Positions 18,422 to 29,002 are shown, counted from the stretch's first letter. The stretch is DNA of 50,115 bases from an uncultured Prochlorococcus sp. (GCA_902539115.1 CACBHP010000008.1:1-50115); one strand, 5' to 3'. Numbers and translations are program-made. The notes: generated from the sequence alone by a model not told the origin.

Positions 18422-18830
18422 TCCTATGTTTAAAACTAAATCAAAAAAAGAGGAACCAGTAATAATATCTCCATCATTTCAGTTGCCAATCATTCTAGTA
18501 GTTTTAAGTTTTATGCTTTTGTTTTTAAATATTGGTTCTTTGCCAACAATAGTTTTTGCTTCTTTTAGCTTTTTTTTATTACTTCAGTCATTCACCTTAA
18601 GAATAAAAATAACAAATGATGATTTTATCGTTTTACAATTAGGGAAAGAGATTAGAACTTTTCCATTCAAGAACTGGATATCATGGAAATTCTTTTTCCC
18701 TATTATCCCAGGTATTTTTTATTTTAGAGAAAAGTCCAGTCCTCATTTATTACCAATTTTATTTAATCCAAAGCAATTAAAAGATGAGCTCATTAAAAAA
18801 GTTGACTCCCTAGAAATTAAAAATTCTTAA
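18414..18830 (+). CDS. DUF3119-type cyanobacterial membrane protein
   Basis: 138-residue protein of unknown function that resembles the cyanobacterial DUF3119 family (recognition from memory, moderately sure). Two adjacent hydrophobic helices at about residues 24-41 and 43-60 are followed by a PH-like soluble part: RIKITNDDFIVLQLGKEIR, then WISWKFFFPIIPGIFYFRE. The start is either TTG at 18414, overlapping the permease gene, or ATG at 18426. Overlap with an MlaE permease suggests a membrane or lipid-related role. Confidence 0.75.
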   Translation: MDNPMFKTKSKKEEPVIISPSFQLPIILVVLSFMLLFLNIGSLPTIVFASFSFFLLLQSFTLRIKITNDDFIVLQLGKEIRTFPFKNWISWKFFFPIIPGIFYFREKSSPHLLPILFNPKQLKDELIKKVDSLEIKNS

Positions 18831-18865
18831 AATTCAGACTTTGCCTATTCCTCAAAATTATTTAA

Positions 18866-19876
18866 ATGACAAATACAGAAATTTCCGACAATAATCCTGA
18901 AAAGGAATTAATAATAGATAAGTCAATTTCAGATGATAAAACCAAACAAATTAGTAAGAAAAATACAACGCAAAATAAAAAAATTACACCAAAAAACGAT
19001 AAATCTACTAAATTTTTTGATGAAATTTCTAATGAAATTTTTAGAGATCTCATTTCAAAAAAAGACTTTTTAGTTAAAGAAATAAAAGAGTTAGAAACAA
19101 AAAAAAATGAAATAGAAAAAGATATTGAGTCAAATTTTAAAGGACAGTCAGATAATATTGCTAAAAGAGTTAAAGGCTTTCAAGAGTACTTAACTGGAGC
19201 TTTACAGAATCTTTCACAAAACGTAGAGAAACTTGAATTAGTTTCTCAACCAATAATCGTAAAGCCTTCTCCCCTTGATGAAAAAAAGCAAAACAATATC
19301 ACAAATAATATAGTTAATGTTCCCGCTCTTTCTGAAACATTTAAGCCAGATGAGGAGATTATAAAAAGTTGCTTTTCAAGTTTTATAGAACAACCTGATT
19401 TTTATGCAGAACCTTGGAAATTAAGACGGAGTCTTGATTCATCAGATATAGAAATTATGGATGAATGGTTCTTTAACATGGGCGGAAGAGGTTCTCTTGA
19501 AAGTAGAGGTTCTCGACAAAAAAATGCCTTGTTATCAGCGGGTTTAATATCTATTCTTGGCGAATTATATGGAGATCAGTTTCAGACTCTTATTTTAGCT
19601 TCGCAGCCTGAACGATTAGGTGAATGGAGAAGAATTCTTCAAGATTCACTTGGTCTCACAAGGGATGACTTTGGACCTAATAGTGGGATTGTTCTTTTTG
19701 AAAGGCCTGAAGGTGTCATCGAGAGAGCTGATAGATTAGAAGCTAATGAAGAATTGCCATTTATTATAATTGATGCAGCAGAAACCTCTGTTGAAATTCC
19801 AATACTTCAATTCCCATTATGGGTTGCATTTGCTGGTTCAGATAATGAAGTTTACGATGATCTTGAACTAAACTAA
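18866..19876 (+). CDS. DUF3086-type cyanobacterial protein
   Basis: 336-residue soluble protein that I match to the cyanobacterial DUF3086 family; function unknown. Residues 1-50 are charged and low-complexity. Residues 55-110 form a likely coiled coil ([19 protein letters not shown]). The conserved C-terminal domain from about 170 contains [39 protein letters not shown], and [15 protein letters not shown]. It starts 35 bases after the DUF3119 gene and ends five bases before plsY, so all appear to share a transcript. Confidence 0.78.
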   Translation: MTNTEISDNNPEKELIIDKSISDDKTKQISKKNTTQNKKITPKNDKSTKFFDEISNEIFRDLISKKDFLVKEIKELETKKNEIEKDIESNFKGQSDNIAKRVKGFQEYLTGALQNLSQNVEKLELVSQPIIVKPSPLDEKKQNNITNNIVNVPALSETFKPDEEIIKSCFSSFIEQPDFYAEPWKLRRSLDSSDIEIMDEWFFNMGGRGSLESRGSRQKNALLSAGLISILGELYGDQFQTLILASQPERLGEWRRILQDSLGLTRDDFGPNSGIVLFERPEGVIERADRLEANEELPFIIIDAAETSVEIPILQFPLWVAFAGSDNEVYDDLELN

Positions 19877-19881
19877 GCTTT

Positions 19882-20475
19882 ATGAATATCTTGATAATTT
19901 TTGCAAGTTATCTTTTAGGATCACTTCCGACAGGTTTTATATTTGGAAAATATCTCAAAAATATAGATCTGAGAACTATAGGTTCTGGATCTACAGGTGC
20001 CACAAATGTCTTAAGAAATGTTGGGAAATGGCCAGCACTTTTTGTATTTATCATTGACGTCGGGAAAGGCCTTATTGCAGTAAAAATTGCTCAATATTAC
20101 ACAGATCAAGGATTAATAGAAGTAACAGCAGGGATATCCGCTATCTCAGGACATATTTGGCCAATATGGCTTAGAGGTAAAGGAGGGAAAGCTGTTGCAA
20201 CTGGATTAGGAATGTTTTTAGCTCTTTCTTGGAAAGTTGGACTCGCATCTCTTGGTATTTTTTTAATAGTCTTAACAAAAACTAAATTTGTTTCTTTATC
20301 CAGTATTTCAGCTGCAATATTACTTCCTATTTTTATGTTTTTTTACCTAGGTAAATTTATTCACTCATATTTTTTTATAAGTTTAATTGTGGCATTATTA
20401 GTAATCTGGAAACATAGAACAAACATAACAAGATTGCTTAAGGGAGAAGAATCAAAAATTAATCAGAATCAATAG
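19882..20475 (+). CDS. plsY: Glycerol-3-phosphate acyltransferase PlsY
   Basis: Membrane enzyme that transfers acyl from acyl-phosphate to glycerol-3-phosphate, the first step of glycerolipid synthesis. Seen: [29 protein letters not shown] (motif 1), and [19 protein letters not shown] (motif 3), with five hydrophobic helices in 197 residues. Its 3' end overlaps the convergent pyrF gene by 17 bases. The link to the upstream MlaE-type permease is a lipid theme. Confidence 0.96.
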   Translation: MNILIIFASYLLGSLPTGFIFGKYLKNIDLRTIGSGSTGATNVLRNVGKWPALFVFIIDVGKGLIAVKIAQYYTDQGLIEVTAGISAISGHIWPIWLRGKGGKAVATGLGMFLALSWKVGLASLGIFLIVLTKTKFVSLSSISAAILLPIFMFFYLGKFIHSYFFISLIVALLVIWKHRTNITRLLKGEESKINQNQ

Positions 20476-21190
20476 ATTTAAATATTTCTATTAGAGCTTT
20501 ATTAGGATCTATAGCTTTTGATATTGATCTACCAATTACTAACTTAGAAGCCCCATTATCTATAGCTTCATGGGGTGTCATAATTCTATTTTGATCATCT
20601 TTACTGTCAATATTTAATCTGATGCCTGGTGTAATAAGTTCAAAATTATTCTTATAAATAGATCTCAACATTTTTACCTCCCAAGGGGAACAAACACATC
20701 CATCTAATCCAGCATCAAAAGACAATTTTGCAAGTCTCAATACATTTTCTTCAATTGAATTATTTCTATCAAGATCAGTTTGAAAATCTTTAAGAGAAAA
20801 GCTTGTTAAAACAGTTATTCCTACAACAACCGGAGGTTTAACACTTACTGAGGTGGCTCCTTCAAAAGATGCTTTCTTCGAATCCTTAAGGGCTTTTAAA
20901 CCTGCTGAAGCATGAATAGAAATTATATCAACTCCTAATTTTGAAACTTGGAAACATGCTGCACGCATGGTATTTGGAATATCATGAAATTTTAAGTCTA
21001 AAAAAATTTTTTTATTTAAACCTTTTAATATTTCAATAACTCTTGGACCTTCCCTAACAAAAAGCTCTAAACCAACTTTCACCCACTTAATATGGGGACA
21101 TTTTTCCAGAAGTAATTTTGCTTGACTTACATCTAATCCATCAATTGCCAATATTATTTTATCTTCTGAATTAAATCTTTTATTAATCAA
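20459..21190 (-). CDS. pyrF: Orotidine 5'-phosphate decarboxylase
   Basis: Last step of UMP synthesis. The catalytic motif [12 protein letters not shown] (DxKxxD) lies at about residues 61-72. The N-terminal [10 protein letters not shown] and C-terminal [10 protein letters not shown] phosphate-binding segments complete the TIM barrel. 243 residues, normal. The tyrS stop lies four bases upstream of the ATG, so tyrS-pyrF are likely co-transcribed. Confidence 0.97.
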   Translation of the reverse strand: MINKRFNSEDKIILAIDGLDVSQAKLLLEKCPHIKWVKVGLELFVREGPRVIEILKGLNKKIFLDLKFHDIPNTMRAACFQVSKLGVDIISIHASAGLKALKDSKKASFEGATSVSVKPPVVVGITVLTSFSLKDFQTDLDRNNSIEENVLRLAKLSFDAGLDGCVCSPWEVKMLRSIYKNNFELITPGIRLNIDSKDDQNRIMTPHEAIDNGASKLVIGRSISKAIDPNKALIEIFKSIDSD

Positions 21191-21193
21191 TTT

Positions 21194-22432
21194 TTAGTTT
21201 TCAAACCTCTTAATTATTTTTTTTCCAATTTGCAAAATTTTCCCTTCCAAATCATTTTTTGAATTAAAAACTAAATCAGGATTTATTACTTTTTGACTAT
21301 CAATTTTTACACCCCCACCTTTAATAGATCTTTTGGATTCGCTGCTAGATTTGAAAAGTTTTAAAGCACTTAACAAGTAAAAAAACTTTACTGGAAAAAC
21401 TACTTCTTTTAAAGAAATCTCTGGAATTTCTCCAACTTTTTCTTTGTGTCCAAGGAATAATTTTTCGCAGTTTGATTGCGCCTTTAATGCTTCTTCAGCC
21501 CCATGGAATAAAGTAGTAACTTCTAAAGCCATTATTCTCTGTAATTCACGAGGATTTGAGTGTTCAAGAAAACTTAAATCTAATTTAGTAAGTAATTCAA
21601 AGTAGTTAGGTATTATATTATCAGGTACTTTTTCTAATTTTGAATACATTGAAAGAGGATCTTCAGATAAACCGACGGTGTTAAATTCAGATTTACTCAT
21701 CTTCTTAATTCCATCTAAACCTGTCAAAATTGGTAGTAGAACACCAAATTGAGGCTCTTGTTTAAAATGCCTTTGAAGATCTCTTCCTATTGCAATATTA
21801 AATTTCTGATCTGTACCTCCAAGCTCAATATCTGATTGAACAACTACCGAATCGTAACCTTGTAATAGTGGATATAAGAATTCATGCAAAGCAATTGGAA
21901 CTTGCGAAGTGTACCTTTTATTAAATTCCTCCTTAGCTAGCATTTGACTAACTGTTGCACTCCCCATTAATTCAATTATCGAATTAAGATTTAATCCTTT
22001 TAACCATTCACTGTTATATCTAATTTCTATTCTATCTTTTGAATCAAAATCTAAAATAGATTCATTAGCTGGCTTTCCCATCCCTAGTTGAGTTAAGTAT
22101 GTTTTTGCATTATCCTTAACTTGTTTTTCCGATAACTGAACTCTTGTTTTGTTTTTTCCGGTTGGGTCTCCAATTTGAGCAGTAAAATCCCCAATAATTA
22201 GAACTGCAATATGTCCATTATCTTGGAATGCCCTAAGTTTTTTAAACAATATGCTATGCCCAAGATGAATATCTGTTCCAGTTGGATCTATCCCGAGTTT
22301 AACCCTTAATTTTTTATTATTTTTTTTCGCATGATCAATTATCTCCGAAAAGGTTTGATCTGTTCCCTTAATTGGAAAATATTCTTCTATTCCTCTTGAC
22401 AGCCAGGATGGCAATATTAAATTATCTGACAT
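21194..22432 (-). CDS. tyrS: Tyrosyl-tRNA synthetase
   Basis: Class I aminoacyl-tRNA synthetase charging tRNA-Tyr. The HIGH-type motif lies in [12 protein letters not shown] (about residues 52-63) and the KMSKS motif in [11 protein letters not shown]. An S4-like RNA-binding segment at the C-terminus contains [11 protein letters not shown]. At 412 residues it fits the bacterial TyrRS type. The DUF1825 gene lies 19 bases upstream and pyrF three bases downstream, all on the minus strand. Confidence 0.97.
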   Translation of the reverse strand: MSDNLILPSWLSRGIEEYFPIKGTDQTFSEIIDHAKKNNKKLRVKLGIDPTGTDIHLGHSILFKKLRAFQDNGHIAVLIIGDFTAQIGDPTGKNKTRVQLSEKQVKDNAKTYLTQLGMGKPANESILDFDSKDRIEIRYNSEWLKGLNLNSIIELMGSATVSQMLAKEEFNKRYTSQVPIALHEFLYPLLQGYDSVVVQSDIELGGTDQKFNIAIGRDLQRHFKQEPQFGVLLPILTGLDGIKKMSKSEFNTVGLSEDPLSMYSKLEKVPDNIIPNYFELLTKLDLSFLEHSNPRELQRIMALEVTTLFHGAEEALKAQSNCEKLFLGHKEKVGEIPEISLKEVVFPVKFFYLLSALKLFKSSSESKRSIKGGGVKIDSQKVINPDLVFNSKNDLEGKILQIGKKIIKRFEN

Positions 22433-22451
22433 GAAACTTTAACAGTTAAAT

Positions 22452-22775
22452 TTAAGAAGTTTTATCAAGTTCATCCTTCATTCTTATTAAGGTTTTATTC
22501 ATTTGATCGAACATTTGATCAGGAGTAATCCCAAATTGACTTAATTGTGTCTTTAATTGTTCTACTGTCATTTTTGCTTGAAAATCTTCAGACAATTCAA
22601 ATCTCTTCATAAAAACCCTATAACGATCCATAAGAGATTCCATTTTTTTTATATACATTTTTTTTCCTTCTCTGTCAAATTTTCCATAATCAGTACCAAG
22701 TTTCATAAGTTCTTGGTAATCTGTAAAAAGCTTTTTAGCTTCTTCTTGAACGATGTCTGACTCAAAGAATCCCAT
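22452..22775 (-). CDS. DUF1825 family cyanobacterial protein
   Basis: 107-residue, highly charged helical protein that I match to the cyanobacterial DUF1825 family; function unknown. Seen: MGFFESDIVQEEAKKLFTDY at the start, then KKMYIKKMESLMDRYRVFMKRFELSEDFQA and LKTQLSQFGITPDQMF. The start at 22775 gives the conserved MGFFES N-terminus; a longer version from 22796 is possible but adds an unlikely basic extension. It appears to be the first gene of a DUF1825-tyrS-pyrF transcript. Confidence 0.82.
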   Translation of the reverse strand: MGFFESDIVQEEAKKLFTDYQELMKLGTDYGKFDREGKKMYIKKMESLMDRYRVFMKRFELSEDFQAKMTVEQLKTQLSQFGITPDQMFDQMNKTLIRMKDELDKTS

Positions 22776-22926
22776 TTCTATTTTTTTACTTCGCAAGATT
22801 AAGGCTCAATTACAAGATAACAAGAATCTTTTAAATTGATTAGAACATTAATAAATTTTAGTTTATAAATAATTCTTTGATTTATATTTTTTCAGGATTA
22901 AATTTAGTAAACATGTTTCATAAATA

Positions 22927-23538
22927 TTGGAAAAATTTAACCTAAATAATATTTCAAACCAAAATAGACAATTTGAATTATTTGGTTCAAATTTAAATAC
23001 ATCAATTAATTTTAAACACTCAAATAATCTAAAAATCAAAGGCGAAATCCTAACTGAATGGAGAAATAGAATATATAATCACCAATTCAAAATTTCAAAA
23101 GATTCTCACAATAAAATTTTGCACCAAACAAGTCTTCCTATAAATACAATTTCCAATGAAAGAAAAATTGATCCTTTTTCCTTGCAGCCATTATCATTGA
23201 ACTTTTGGAGAACCAATCAATATATACACAATGGTCCAGCAATGTATTTTGTAATTGACTCGATGGAGAATTCTAAAATAATCCTTTATATAGGAGAAAC
23301 AAATTCAGCAAATAAAAGATGGAAGGGAGAACATGACTGTAAAAATTACCTCATGAACTATAAAGAAGCCCTTGCTCATAACAAACTCTCAAGTCACCAA
23401 GATATTCGTTTCTTCTTAGATGTACCTAAAGAAGTAAAATTAAGACGTAAATTAGAACAGCAACTGATATATTTATGGTTACCACCTTTTAATAAAGAAA
23501 CTCGAGATAGGTGGGCAACTACTTTCACAAACAACTAA
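22927..23538 (+). CDS. GIY-YIG nuclease-like protein
   Basis: 203-residue protein with an N-terminal region of unknown type (1-100) and a C-terminal GIY-YIG-type domain. Key elements: AMYFVI (residues 105-110, in place of GIY), LYIGET (120-125, the YIG), Arg131 in NKRWKGEH, Glu177 in the LEQQL helix and Asn189 in PPFNKE. Together these cover the full catalytic set of GIY-YIG nucleases. The start is TTG at 22927, as no ATG is in frame nearby. It lies just ahead of pepA (24 bases). Its target is unknown; DNA repair or structure-specific cleavage is a guess from the fold. Confidence 0.72.
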   Translation: MEKFNLNNISNQNRQFELFGSNLNTSINFKHSNNLKIKGEILTEWRNRIYNHQFKISKDSHNKILHQTSLPINTISNERKIDPFSLQPLSLNFWRTNQYIHNGPAMYFVIDSMENSKIILYIGETNSANKRWKGEHDCKNYLMNYKEALAHNKLSSHQDIRFFLDVPKEVKLRRKLEQQLIYLWLPPFNKETRDRWATTFTNN

Positions 23539-23562
23539 AAGTTAATTAAATCCATTTAACAA

Positions 23563-25035
23563 ATGCAATTTTCCACATTCCAAACAAATCTAGATAACTG
23601 GCAAGGTGCTTCAATAATTTTTGGAGTTTTGGAGGAAGAAATTGCAAGCCAACTAGAAAACATAAAATTTGTGATTGACCCAAAATTATTATTAAAAAAA
23701 GTTACTCAAAAAAAATTTAAAGGAGAAAAAGGAAAAACTTTAAGTTTTGAATTTTTAGATCAAAAATTAGAAACTTTAATCATAGTTGGTCTTGGAAAAT
23801 CAAAAGACCTAAATAAAAGTGAAATAGAAAACTCTATAGGAAATCTAGTTAGGAAAACCGTTGATAAAAATGAAAAAATTAGCATCTTTCTACCTTGGGA
23901 ATTTATAAATTCACAACTAGAAATAAATCAATTAGCAGAGTCAGCCAGATTATCTGCCTATAAGGACAATAGATTCAATAAGAAAAAAAATGAAAAGAAA
24001 GTTCTTAAAGAAATTGAGTTTTTGAATTTAAAAAAATTTGAGAATATTAGCTTTGAAGAGACAGCACAAATATGTGAAGGTGTAGAACTAGCTAGAAGAC
24101 TTGTAGCCGCCCCTCCAAATAGTCTTACGCCTCAGGAAATGTCCATACAAGCTTCTCAAATAGCTAAAGATCATGGTTTGGAAGTAAAAATTTTAGAGGC
24201 AAAAGATTGTGAAGATTTAGGAATGGGTGCATATTTAGCTGTAGCAAAAGGTTCTGATCTAGATCCTAAATTTATTCATCTTACTTTAAAGTCAGAGGGG
24301 CCTATAAAAGAAAAGATTGCGCTTGTTGGGAAGGGTTTAACCTTTGATTCTGGAGGATACAATCTGAAAGTAGGAGCATCCCAAATTGAAATGATGAAAT
24401 ATGATATGGGCGGAAGCGCTGCAGTTTTAGGAGCAGCAAAAGCTCTTGGAGCAATAAAACCAAAGGGATTAGAAATTCATTTTATTGTGGCATCTTGCGA
24501 AAACATGATAAATGGATCTGCAGTACATCCTGGAGATGTAGTTAAAGCATCTAATGGTAAGACAATTGAAATAAATAACACTGATGCAGAGGGTAGACTC
24601 ACATTAGCTGATGCTTTAACTTACGCATCAAATTTAAAACCGGATTCAATAATAGATCTCGCAACTTTAACAGGAGCTATTGTTGTTGCATTAGGGAATG
24701 ATGTAGCTGGATTCTGGAGCAATAATGATGATCTAGCAAATGACCTAAAAGCTGCATCAGCCCAGTCTGGAGAAGAATTATGGCAAATGCCTTTACAAAA
24801 ATCTTATAAAGAAGGTTTAAAGTCTCATATAGCTGACATGAAAAATACAGGTCCTAGAGCAGGTGGCTCAATAACTGCTGCTTTGTTTTTAGAAGAATTC
24901 TTTGATAAAGAGATTAAATGGGCTCACATAGATATTGCTGGGACTTGTTGGAGTGACAAGGATAAGGGGATTAACCCATCAGGTGCAACCGGTTTTGGAG
25001 TTAAGACTCTTGTTCAATGGATTAAAAATAAATAA
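23563..25035 (+). CDS. pepA: Leucyl aminopeptidase (M17)
   Basis: Dizinc cytosolic aminopeptidase that recycles peptides, 490 residues. Metal ligands and catalytic residues lie in [25 protein letters not shown] and the signature [14 protein letters not shown]. The N-terminal macro-like domain (1-160) is more variable, as usual. It converges with msrA, leaving 13 bases between stops, so both genes must terminate in or near each other's 3' ends. Confidence 0.96.
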   Translation: MQFSTFQTNLDNWQGASIIFGVLEEEIASQLENIKFVIDPKLLLKKVTQKKFKGEKGKTLSFEFLDQKLETLIIVGLGKSKDLNKSEIENSIGNLVRKTVDKNEKISIFLPWEFINSQLEINQLAESARLSAYKDNRFNKKKNEKKVLKEIEFLNLKKFENISFEETAQICEGVELARRLVAAPPNSLTPQEMSIQASQIAKDHGLEVKILEAKDCEDLGMGAYLAVAKGSDLDPKFIHLTLKSEGPIKEKIALVGKGLTFDSGGYNLKVGASQIEMMKYDMGGSAAVLGAAKALGAIKPKGLEIHFIVASCENMINGSAVHPGDVVKASNGKTIEINNTDAEGRLTLADALTYASNLKPDSIIDLATLTGAIVVALGNDVAGFWSNNDDLANDLKAASAQSGEELWQMPLQKSYKEGLKSHIADMKNTGPRAGGSITAALFLEEFFDKEIKWAHIDIAGTCWSDKDKGINPSGATGFGVKTLVQWIKNK

Positions 25036-25048
25036 AACTATATTTAAA

Positions 25049-25651
25049 TCATTCATTCCAAAGATTTTTTGATCTAGCGTTATCGCCCCATAATTTATCC
25101 AACCTCTGATCTCTCCCGCATGAGAATCTATAGAACTTATATTTTAATTCATTTCTCTCAGCAAAATCCTGATGATATTGTTCAGCCAACCAAAATTGAC
25201 CTTTTGATTTTAGATCTACAGATATTTTTTCTAATGGCAAACGCAATTCATTAGAGGCCGAAACAATTGCATTTATTGCATCACTTTCCTCAGTTGCATC
25301 TTTGAAAAAAATCACTGGCCTATAAGAATCTCCACGATCACAAAATTGACCGTTGCCATCCAGAGGATCAATATTTCTGAAATAAAGCCTAAGTAACTCG
25401 GGTAAAGTTACCAACTTGGAATCATAATTCACCAAAACCACTTCCTGATGTCCTTCATGATTTTCGTATGTAGGATTTTGTAAATCTCCACCTGAATAGC
25501 CACTTTTTACAAAATTTACCCCCTTTAATGACTCTAAATCATGTTCTAAACACCAAAAACAACCTCCTGCAAGAATCAATTCCTCTGCAAAAGCGTTTAC
25601 AGGATTAATAAATACTGAAAAGGCTATTATTAGAGGTAACAAATATTTCAT
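25049..25651 (-). CDS. msrA: Exported peptide methionine sulfoxide reductase MsrA
   Basis: Reduces methionine-S-sulfoxide in proteins. The catalytic motif GGCFWCLEHDLESLKGV lies at about residues 29-45. The downstream GYSGG, NYDS, DRGDSYRPVIF and EQYHQDF segments are typical. Residues 1-22 form a signal peptide (hydrophobic LLPLIIAFSVFI, cleavage near AFA/EE), so this copy likely acts in the periplasm or thylakoid lumen. It lies 16 bases downstream of lpxB and probably ends the envelope operon. Confidence 0.94.
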   Translation of the reverse strand: MKYLLPLIIAFSVFINPVNAFAEELILAGGCFWCLEHDLESLKGVNFVKSGYSGGDLQNPTYENHEGHQEVVLVNYDSKLVTLPELLRLYFRNIDPLDGNGQFCDRGDSYRPVIFFKDATEESDAINAIVSASNELRLPLEKISVDLKSKGQFWLAEQYHQDFAERNELKYKFYRFSCGRDQRLDKLWGDNARSKNLWNE

Positions 25652-25667
25652 TTTTTCATTATAAAGT

Positions 25668-26846
25668 TTAAATAATAGAATTAATAATCTCTTTTGCAGT
25701 TCTTTGGACTACGCCCTCTTCACCTAATTCTTTTTTTAAAAAAGTATAACCTTTTTTTATTTTTATTTTTTCTGACTTCCCCTCAAGAATCCTGCAAGAT
25801 TTATAGAAGATTTTATTTTCGTCAAACTCTTTCTGTACAAACTCTGGAATTATTAATTTATTAACTAACAAATTTACAGGTGAAATAAATCTTACTTTGA
25901 AATTGAGTATTTTTTTAGCAATAAAGGCAGTTACCCTACTTACTCTGTAACCAACGATCTGCGGAATTCCATATAAAGCTAATTCCATATTAACTGTCCC
26001 AGATTTGCAAAAAGCAATTTTAGTGAGCGAATAAATATAAGGCTTTAATTTCGCGCTATCTTTTTGAGCAATGACAAGGCCTTTAACTTGATATTTTCTA
26101 AAGGCTTTTTTGAATATTACATCAAAAGCCCTCCGACAGGAGGGAATATAGACAACCAAACTTGGATATTTTTGTTGTAATTTTTTAGCGGCTCTCATAA
26201 AAGTAGGTAATATGTATCTTAATTCTTGAGGCCTTGATGCCGGCATCAAAAGCAGTATGTTTTGATCTGGGCGAAGGTTCAGAATAATTCTGGCATCTTT
26301 CTTTAGAGGAAGTTTTTTTGTCAAATCAATCATTGGATGTCCAACCCACAAAACATTCCCACCCCTTTTTTTATAAAATGCTGCTTCTTTCTTGAAAATC
26401 GCAAAAATTTTATCAGAAAATTTTATTAGATTTGTTGTAGTATTGTTCCCAATTCTCCAAGCCCACTCTTGAGGAGCAATGTAGTAAAAAATTGGAATAT
26501 TAGTCCTCGATCTTTTTAATTTAGTTCCAATTTTTATATTGGGACCCATATAGTCAATCAAAATTAAGCAGTCTGGAGGGTGTTTTTTTAGTAATTTATA
26601 GAACCTTTTTTGAATTCTTATTGTTGGAAGAATAAGAGGTAAAGCCTCCCAAATCCCTATTGCACTAATTGATGTAGTATCTTGAAGAATTTTTACACCT
26701 TCTTTCTTCATCCTTTCCCCACCTAATCCGCAAATTTCTAAATCTATGTATTTTTTTTTAGCTTCCTCTAATAATGCTTTTGATAACAAACTTCCGTGCA
26801 AATCCCCAGAGACTTCTCCAGTACTTATAAATATCTTTTTATTCAT
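25668..26846 (-). CDS. lpxB: Lipid-A-disaccharide synthase
   Basis: Glycosyltransferase (GT19) that joins UDP-diacylglucosamine and lipid X into the lipid A disaccharide at the inner membrane. Seen: ISTGEVSGDLHG at the N-terminus, DYMGPNIK, YYIAPQEWAWR and CKSGTVNMELAL. At 392 residues it is of normal length. Its ATG overlaps the lpxA stop by four bases, which suggests coupled translation. The only clear oddity is a very basic composition in the middle region. Confidence 0.96.
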   Translation of the reverse strand: MNKKIFISTGEVSGDLHGSLLSKALLEEAKKKYIDLEICGLGGERMKKEGVKILQDTTSISAIGIWEALPLILPTIRIQKRFYKLLKKHPPDCLILIDYMGPNIKIGTKLKRSRTNIPIFYYIAPQEWAWRIGNNTTTNLIKFSDKIFAIFKKEAAFYKKRGGNVLWVGHPMIDLTKKLPLKKDARIILNLRPDQNILLLMPASRPQELRYILPTFMRAAKKLQQKYPSLVVYIPSCRRAFDVIFKKAFRKYQVKGLVIAQKDSAKLKPYIYSLTKIAFCKSGTVNMELALYGIPQIVGYRVSRVTAFIAKKILNFKVRFISPVNLLVNKLIIPEFVQKEFDENKIFYKSCRILEGKSEKIKIKKGYTFLKKELGEEGVVQRTAKEIINSII

Positions 26847-27685
26847 AAATTCACTAGGGGCATTGGTCCTCGTCTTTCTTTAGATATTGACTCCTTTAAA
26901 AAATTACATAATTTTGAAGAAGAAAGATCTAATTCTCCTTTCATTGCTTTTTCTAATGAATTTGAAATAGCATCGCTAGATTTAAAAAGAAGATTCCAAG
27001 TATTTTGAAGTAATTTGAAATCAAAATCTTTGTTTTCCATCAACCCACTTCTTTTAATTCCAATCCTATTCAAACCTCTTAATCTTCCTGGATGACCTTC
27101 TGCTAAACAAAAAGGAGGTACGTCCCTATCTACTCTTGTCATACCCCCAATCATTGCCAAATATCCAATATGCACAAATTGATGGATACCTAAACAGCCA
27201 CCAATAATAGCTTTTTCTTCAATCTTTACATGGCCAGCAACTTGAACACTATTTGACAAAACTATCCCATTTGTAAGTTCACAATTATGGCCGATGTGAG
27301 AGTAAGCCATTAACAAATTATTATTACCAATAATAGTTTTCTCTCCTTCATCAGTTGCCTTATTGATGGTTACGCATTCTCTAAAAGTATTATTATCTCC
27401 GATGATTACTTCAGTAGGGGCCCCTTTATATTTAAGATCTTGGGGATCATATCCTATAAAAACATTAGGGAAAACTTTATTATTAATTCCAATTTTAGTT
27501 CTTCCAGTAATAATAGCATTAGGTCCTACTTCGGTTCCTTTCCCAATAATCACATCAGGCCCGACGATAGCTCCTTGAGAGATAATGACCCCATCATGTA
27601 ATTCTGCTTTTGGATCAACAAAAGCGTTAGGGTGAACTTTAACACCACTAAAGCTTGACTTTGATTCGGTATCTTTATTTTCCAT
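26843..27685 (-). CDS. lpxA: UDP-N-acetylglucosamine acyltransferase
   Basis: First acyltransfer of lipid A synthesis. Residues 15-200 are hexapeptide repeats forming a left-handed beta helix (for example VHPNAFVDPKAELHDGVIIS). The catalytic His region MAYSHIGHNCEL and the end segment GLNRIGIKRSG are also present. 280 residues, slightly longer than E. coli LpxA. It sits between fabZ (four-base gap) and lpxB (four-base overlap), the usual gram-negative order. Confidence 0.96.
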   Translation of the reverse strand: MENKDTESKSSFSGVKVHPNAFVDPKAELHDGVIISQGAIVGPDVIIGKGTEVGPNAIITGRTKIGINNKVFPNVFIGYDPQDLKYKGAPTEVIIGDNNTFRECVTINKATDEGEKTIIGNNNLLMAYSHIGHNCELTNGIVLSNSVQVAGHVKIEEKAIIGGCLGIHQFVHIGYLAMIGGMTRVDRDVPPFCLAEGHPGRLRGLNRIGIKRSGLMENKDFDFKLLQNTWNLLFKSSDAISNSLEKAMKGELDLSSSKLCNFLKESISKERRGPMPLVNL

Positions 27686-27689
27686 TTTC

Positions 27690-28148
27690 TTAGTCGACTA
27701 ATGAGAACATTAATTCTCCAGAACAAACCAAATCCCCATCAACATGAGCTTCACCTTTAACCTTCCCGAATCTTTGTCTTTTAATACACAATAACTCACA
27801 AGAAATTATCAATTGATCTCCTGGCACAACAGGTTTTCTGAATTTAACATTATTGATCCCAGCGAAGACGAAAAGTCCTTTAGGAAGATCGGGCATTTGC
27901 GTTACAATTATTCCACCAACTTGAGCCATTGATTCAACAATGAGCACCCCAGGCATCAAAGGTCTCTCAGGAAAGTGTCCCTGAAATTGAGGCTCATTTA
28001 TAGTTACGTTTTTTACTGCAACAGCTCTCTCCCCAGGTATATGCTCTAGTACCTTGTCCACAAGAGCAAATGGATATCTGTGAGGTAATAAACCAAGTAT
28101 GTGCTCAGAGGAAAGTTGATTATTTTCACTGGATAATTTCTTTTCCAA
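27690..28148 (-). CDS. fabZ: 3-hydroxyacyl-[acyl-carrier-protein] dehydratase FabZ
   Basis: Hot-dog-fold dehydratase that supplies unsaturated acyl-ACP in fatty acid synthesis, competing with LpxA for 3-hydroxyacyl-ACP. The catalytic His lies in [14 protein letters not shown] and Glu in [14 protein letters not shown]. 152 residues, normal. Placement between lpxC and lpxA is the classic arrangement that balances membrane phospholipid with lipid A. Confidence 0.96.
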   Translation of the reverse strand: MEKKLSSENNQLSSEHILGLLPHRYPFALVDKVLEHIPGERAVAVKNVTINEPQFQGHFPERPLMPGVLIVESMAQVGGIIVTQMPDLPKGLFVFAGINNVKFRKPVVPGDQLIISCELLCIKRQRFGKVKGEAHVDGDLVCSGELMFSLVD

Positions 28149-28165
28149 AACAATTTAAGATAAGA

Positions 28166-29002
28166 TTAATTTTTTAGCGATGAGGCCAATAAAGCATTTA
28201 AAGAATGTGATCCTTTATAAACTAAAATTTGAGCCTTAGGTAACCCTACCAAAGCTAAGTCCCCAATTAGGTCTAAAATTTTATGTCTTATTGGTTCATT
28301 ATCAAATCTTAATGGTGGATTAACCCATTTATCACCGTCACAAACAAGGGCATTTTCCAAACTCCCCCCTTTTATTAATCCAAGTTCACTTAACTCTTGA
28401 AATTGATCTTTAAAACCAAATGTTCTGGCAGGAGCAATCATTTGGACGAAACTTTTTGGATTCAAATCAATCACAAAAGTTTGATTTCCAATTGCTTCAT
28501 AAGAAAAACTTATGGTGGATATAATTGTTGTTTTTTCAGAGGGAGTTGCCGTTATAACTGAGTCTTCTTTATTTAAAATTATTGATTTATTAATTTCTCG
28601 AAAAAAATTATCTGGTTTAGGTGCCTTTTTTATCCCTACCTCTTCAAAAGCTTTAACCCACTGAATTGCAGATCCGTCCAAAAGTGGAATCTCTTTCCCC
28701 TCAACCTCAATATGAATATAACTTAACCCGCACCCAGCCATTGAAGATAATAAATGCTCAATAGTATATAAATTTCTCCCTCCCAATTTAACGGCCGTAC
28801 AAAGCATGGTAATTCCTATTAAATCTTGAGAAAGTTTATAAATCTCGCCAGGTTTATCCTTGAAAGAAACATAATATCCTTCTTTTTCATAAGGAGAAAT
28901 TGTAACTCTTGTTTTTTCACCACTGTGTAGGCCTACACCTTCTCTGGAGATAACACCAGCCAAGGTATAGCAAGAATCATAATTAGCAGGCCAAGAAAAC
29001 AC
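28166..29002 (-). CDS. lpxC: UDP-3-O-acyl-N-acetylglucosamine deacetylase
   Basis: Zinc enzyme making the first committed step of lipid A synthesis. Seen: REGVGLHSGE, TIEHLLSSMAGCG with the first zinc His, PLLDGSA, and RHKILDLIGDLALVG giving the HxxxD zinc ligands. 278 residues, slightly shorter than in E. coli. The start is GTG at 29002, directly adjoining the bamA stop with no spacer, so coupling with bamA is likely. Confidence 0.96.
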   Translation of the reverse strand: MFSWPANYDSCYTLAGVISREGVGLHSGEKTRVTISPYEKEGYYVSFKDKPGEIYKLSQDLIGITMLCTAVKLGGRNLYTIEHLLSSMAGCGLSYIHIEVEGKEIPLLDGSAIQWVKAFEEVGIKKAPKPDNFFREINKSIILNKEDSVITATPSEKTTIISTISFSYEAIGNQTFVIDLNPKSFVQMIAPARTFGFKDQFQELSELGLIKGGSLENALVCDGDKWVNPPLRFDNEPIRHKILDLIGDLALVGLPKAQILVYKGSHSLNALLASSLKN

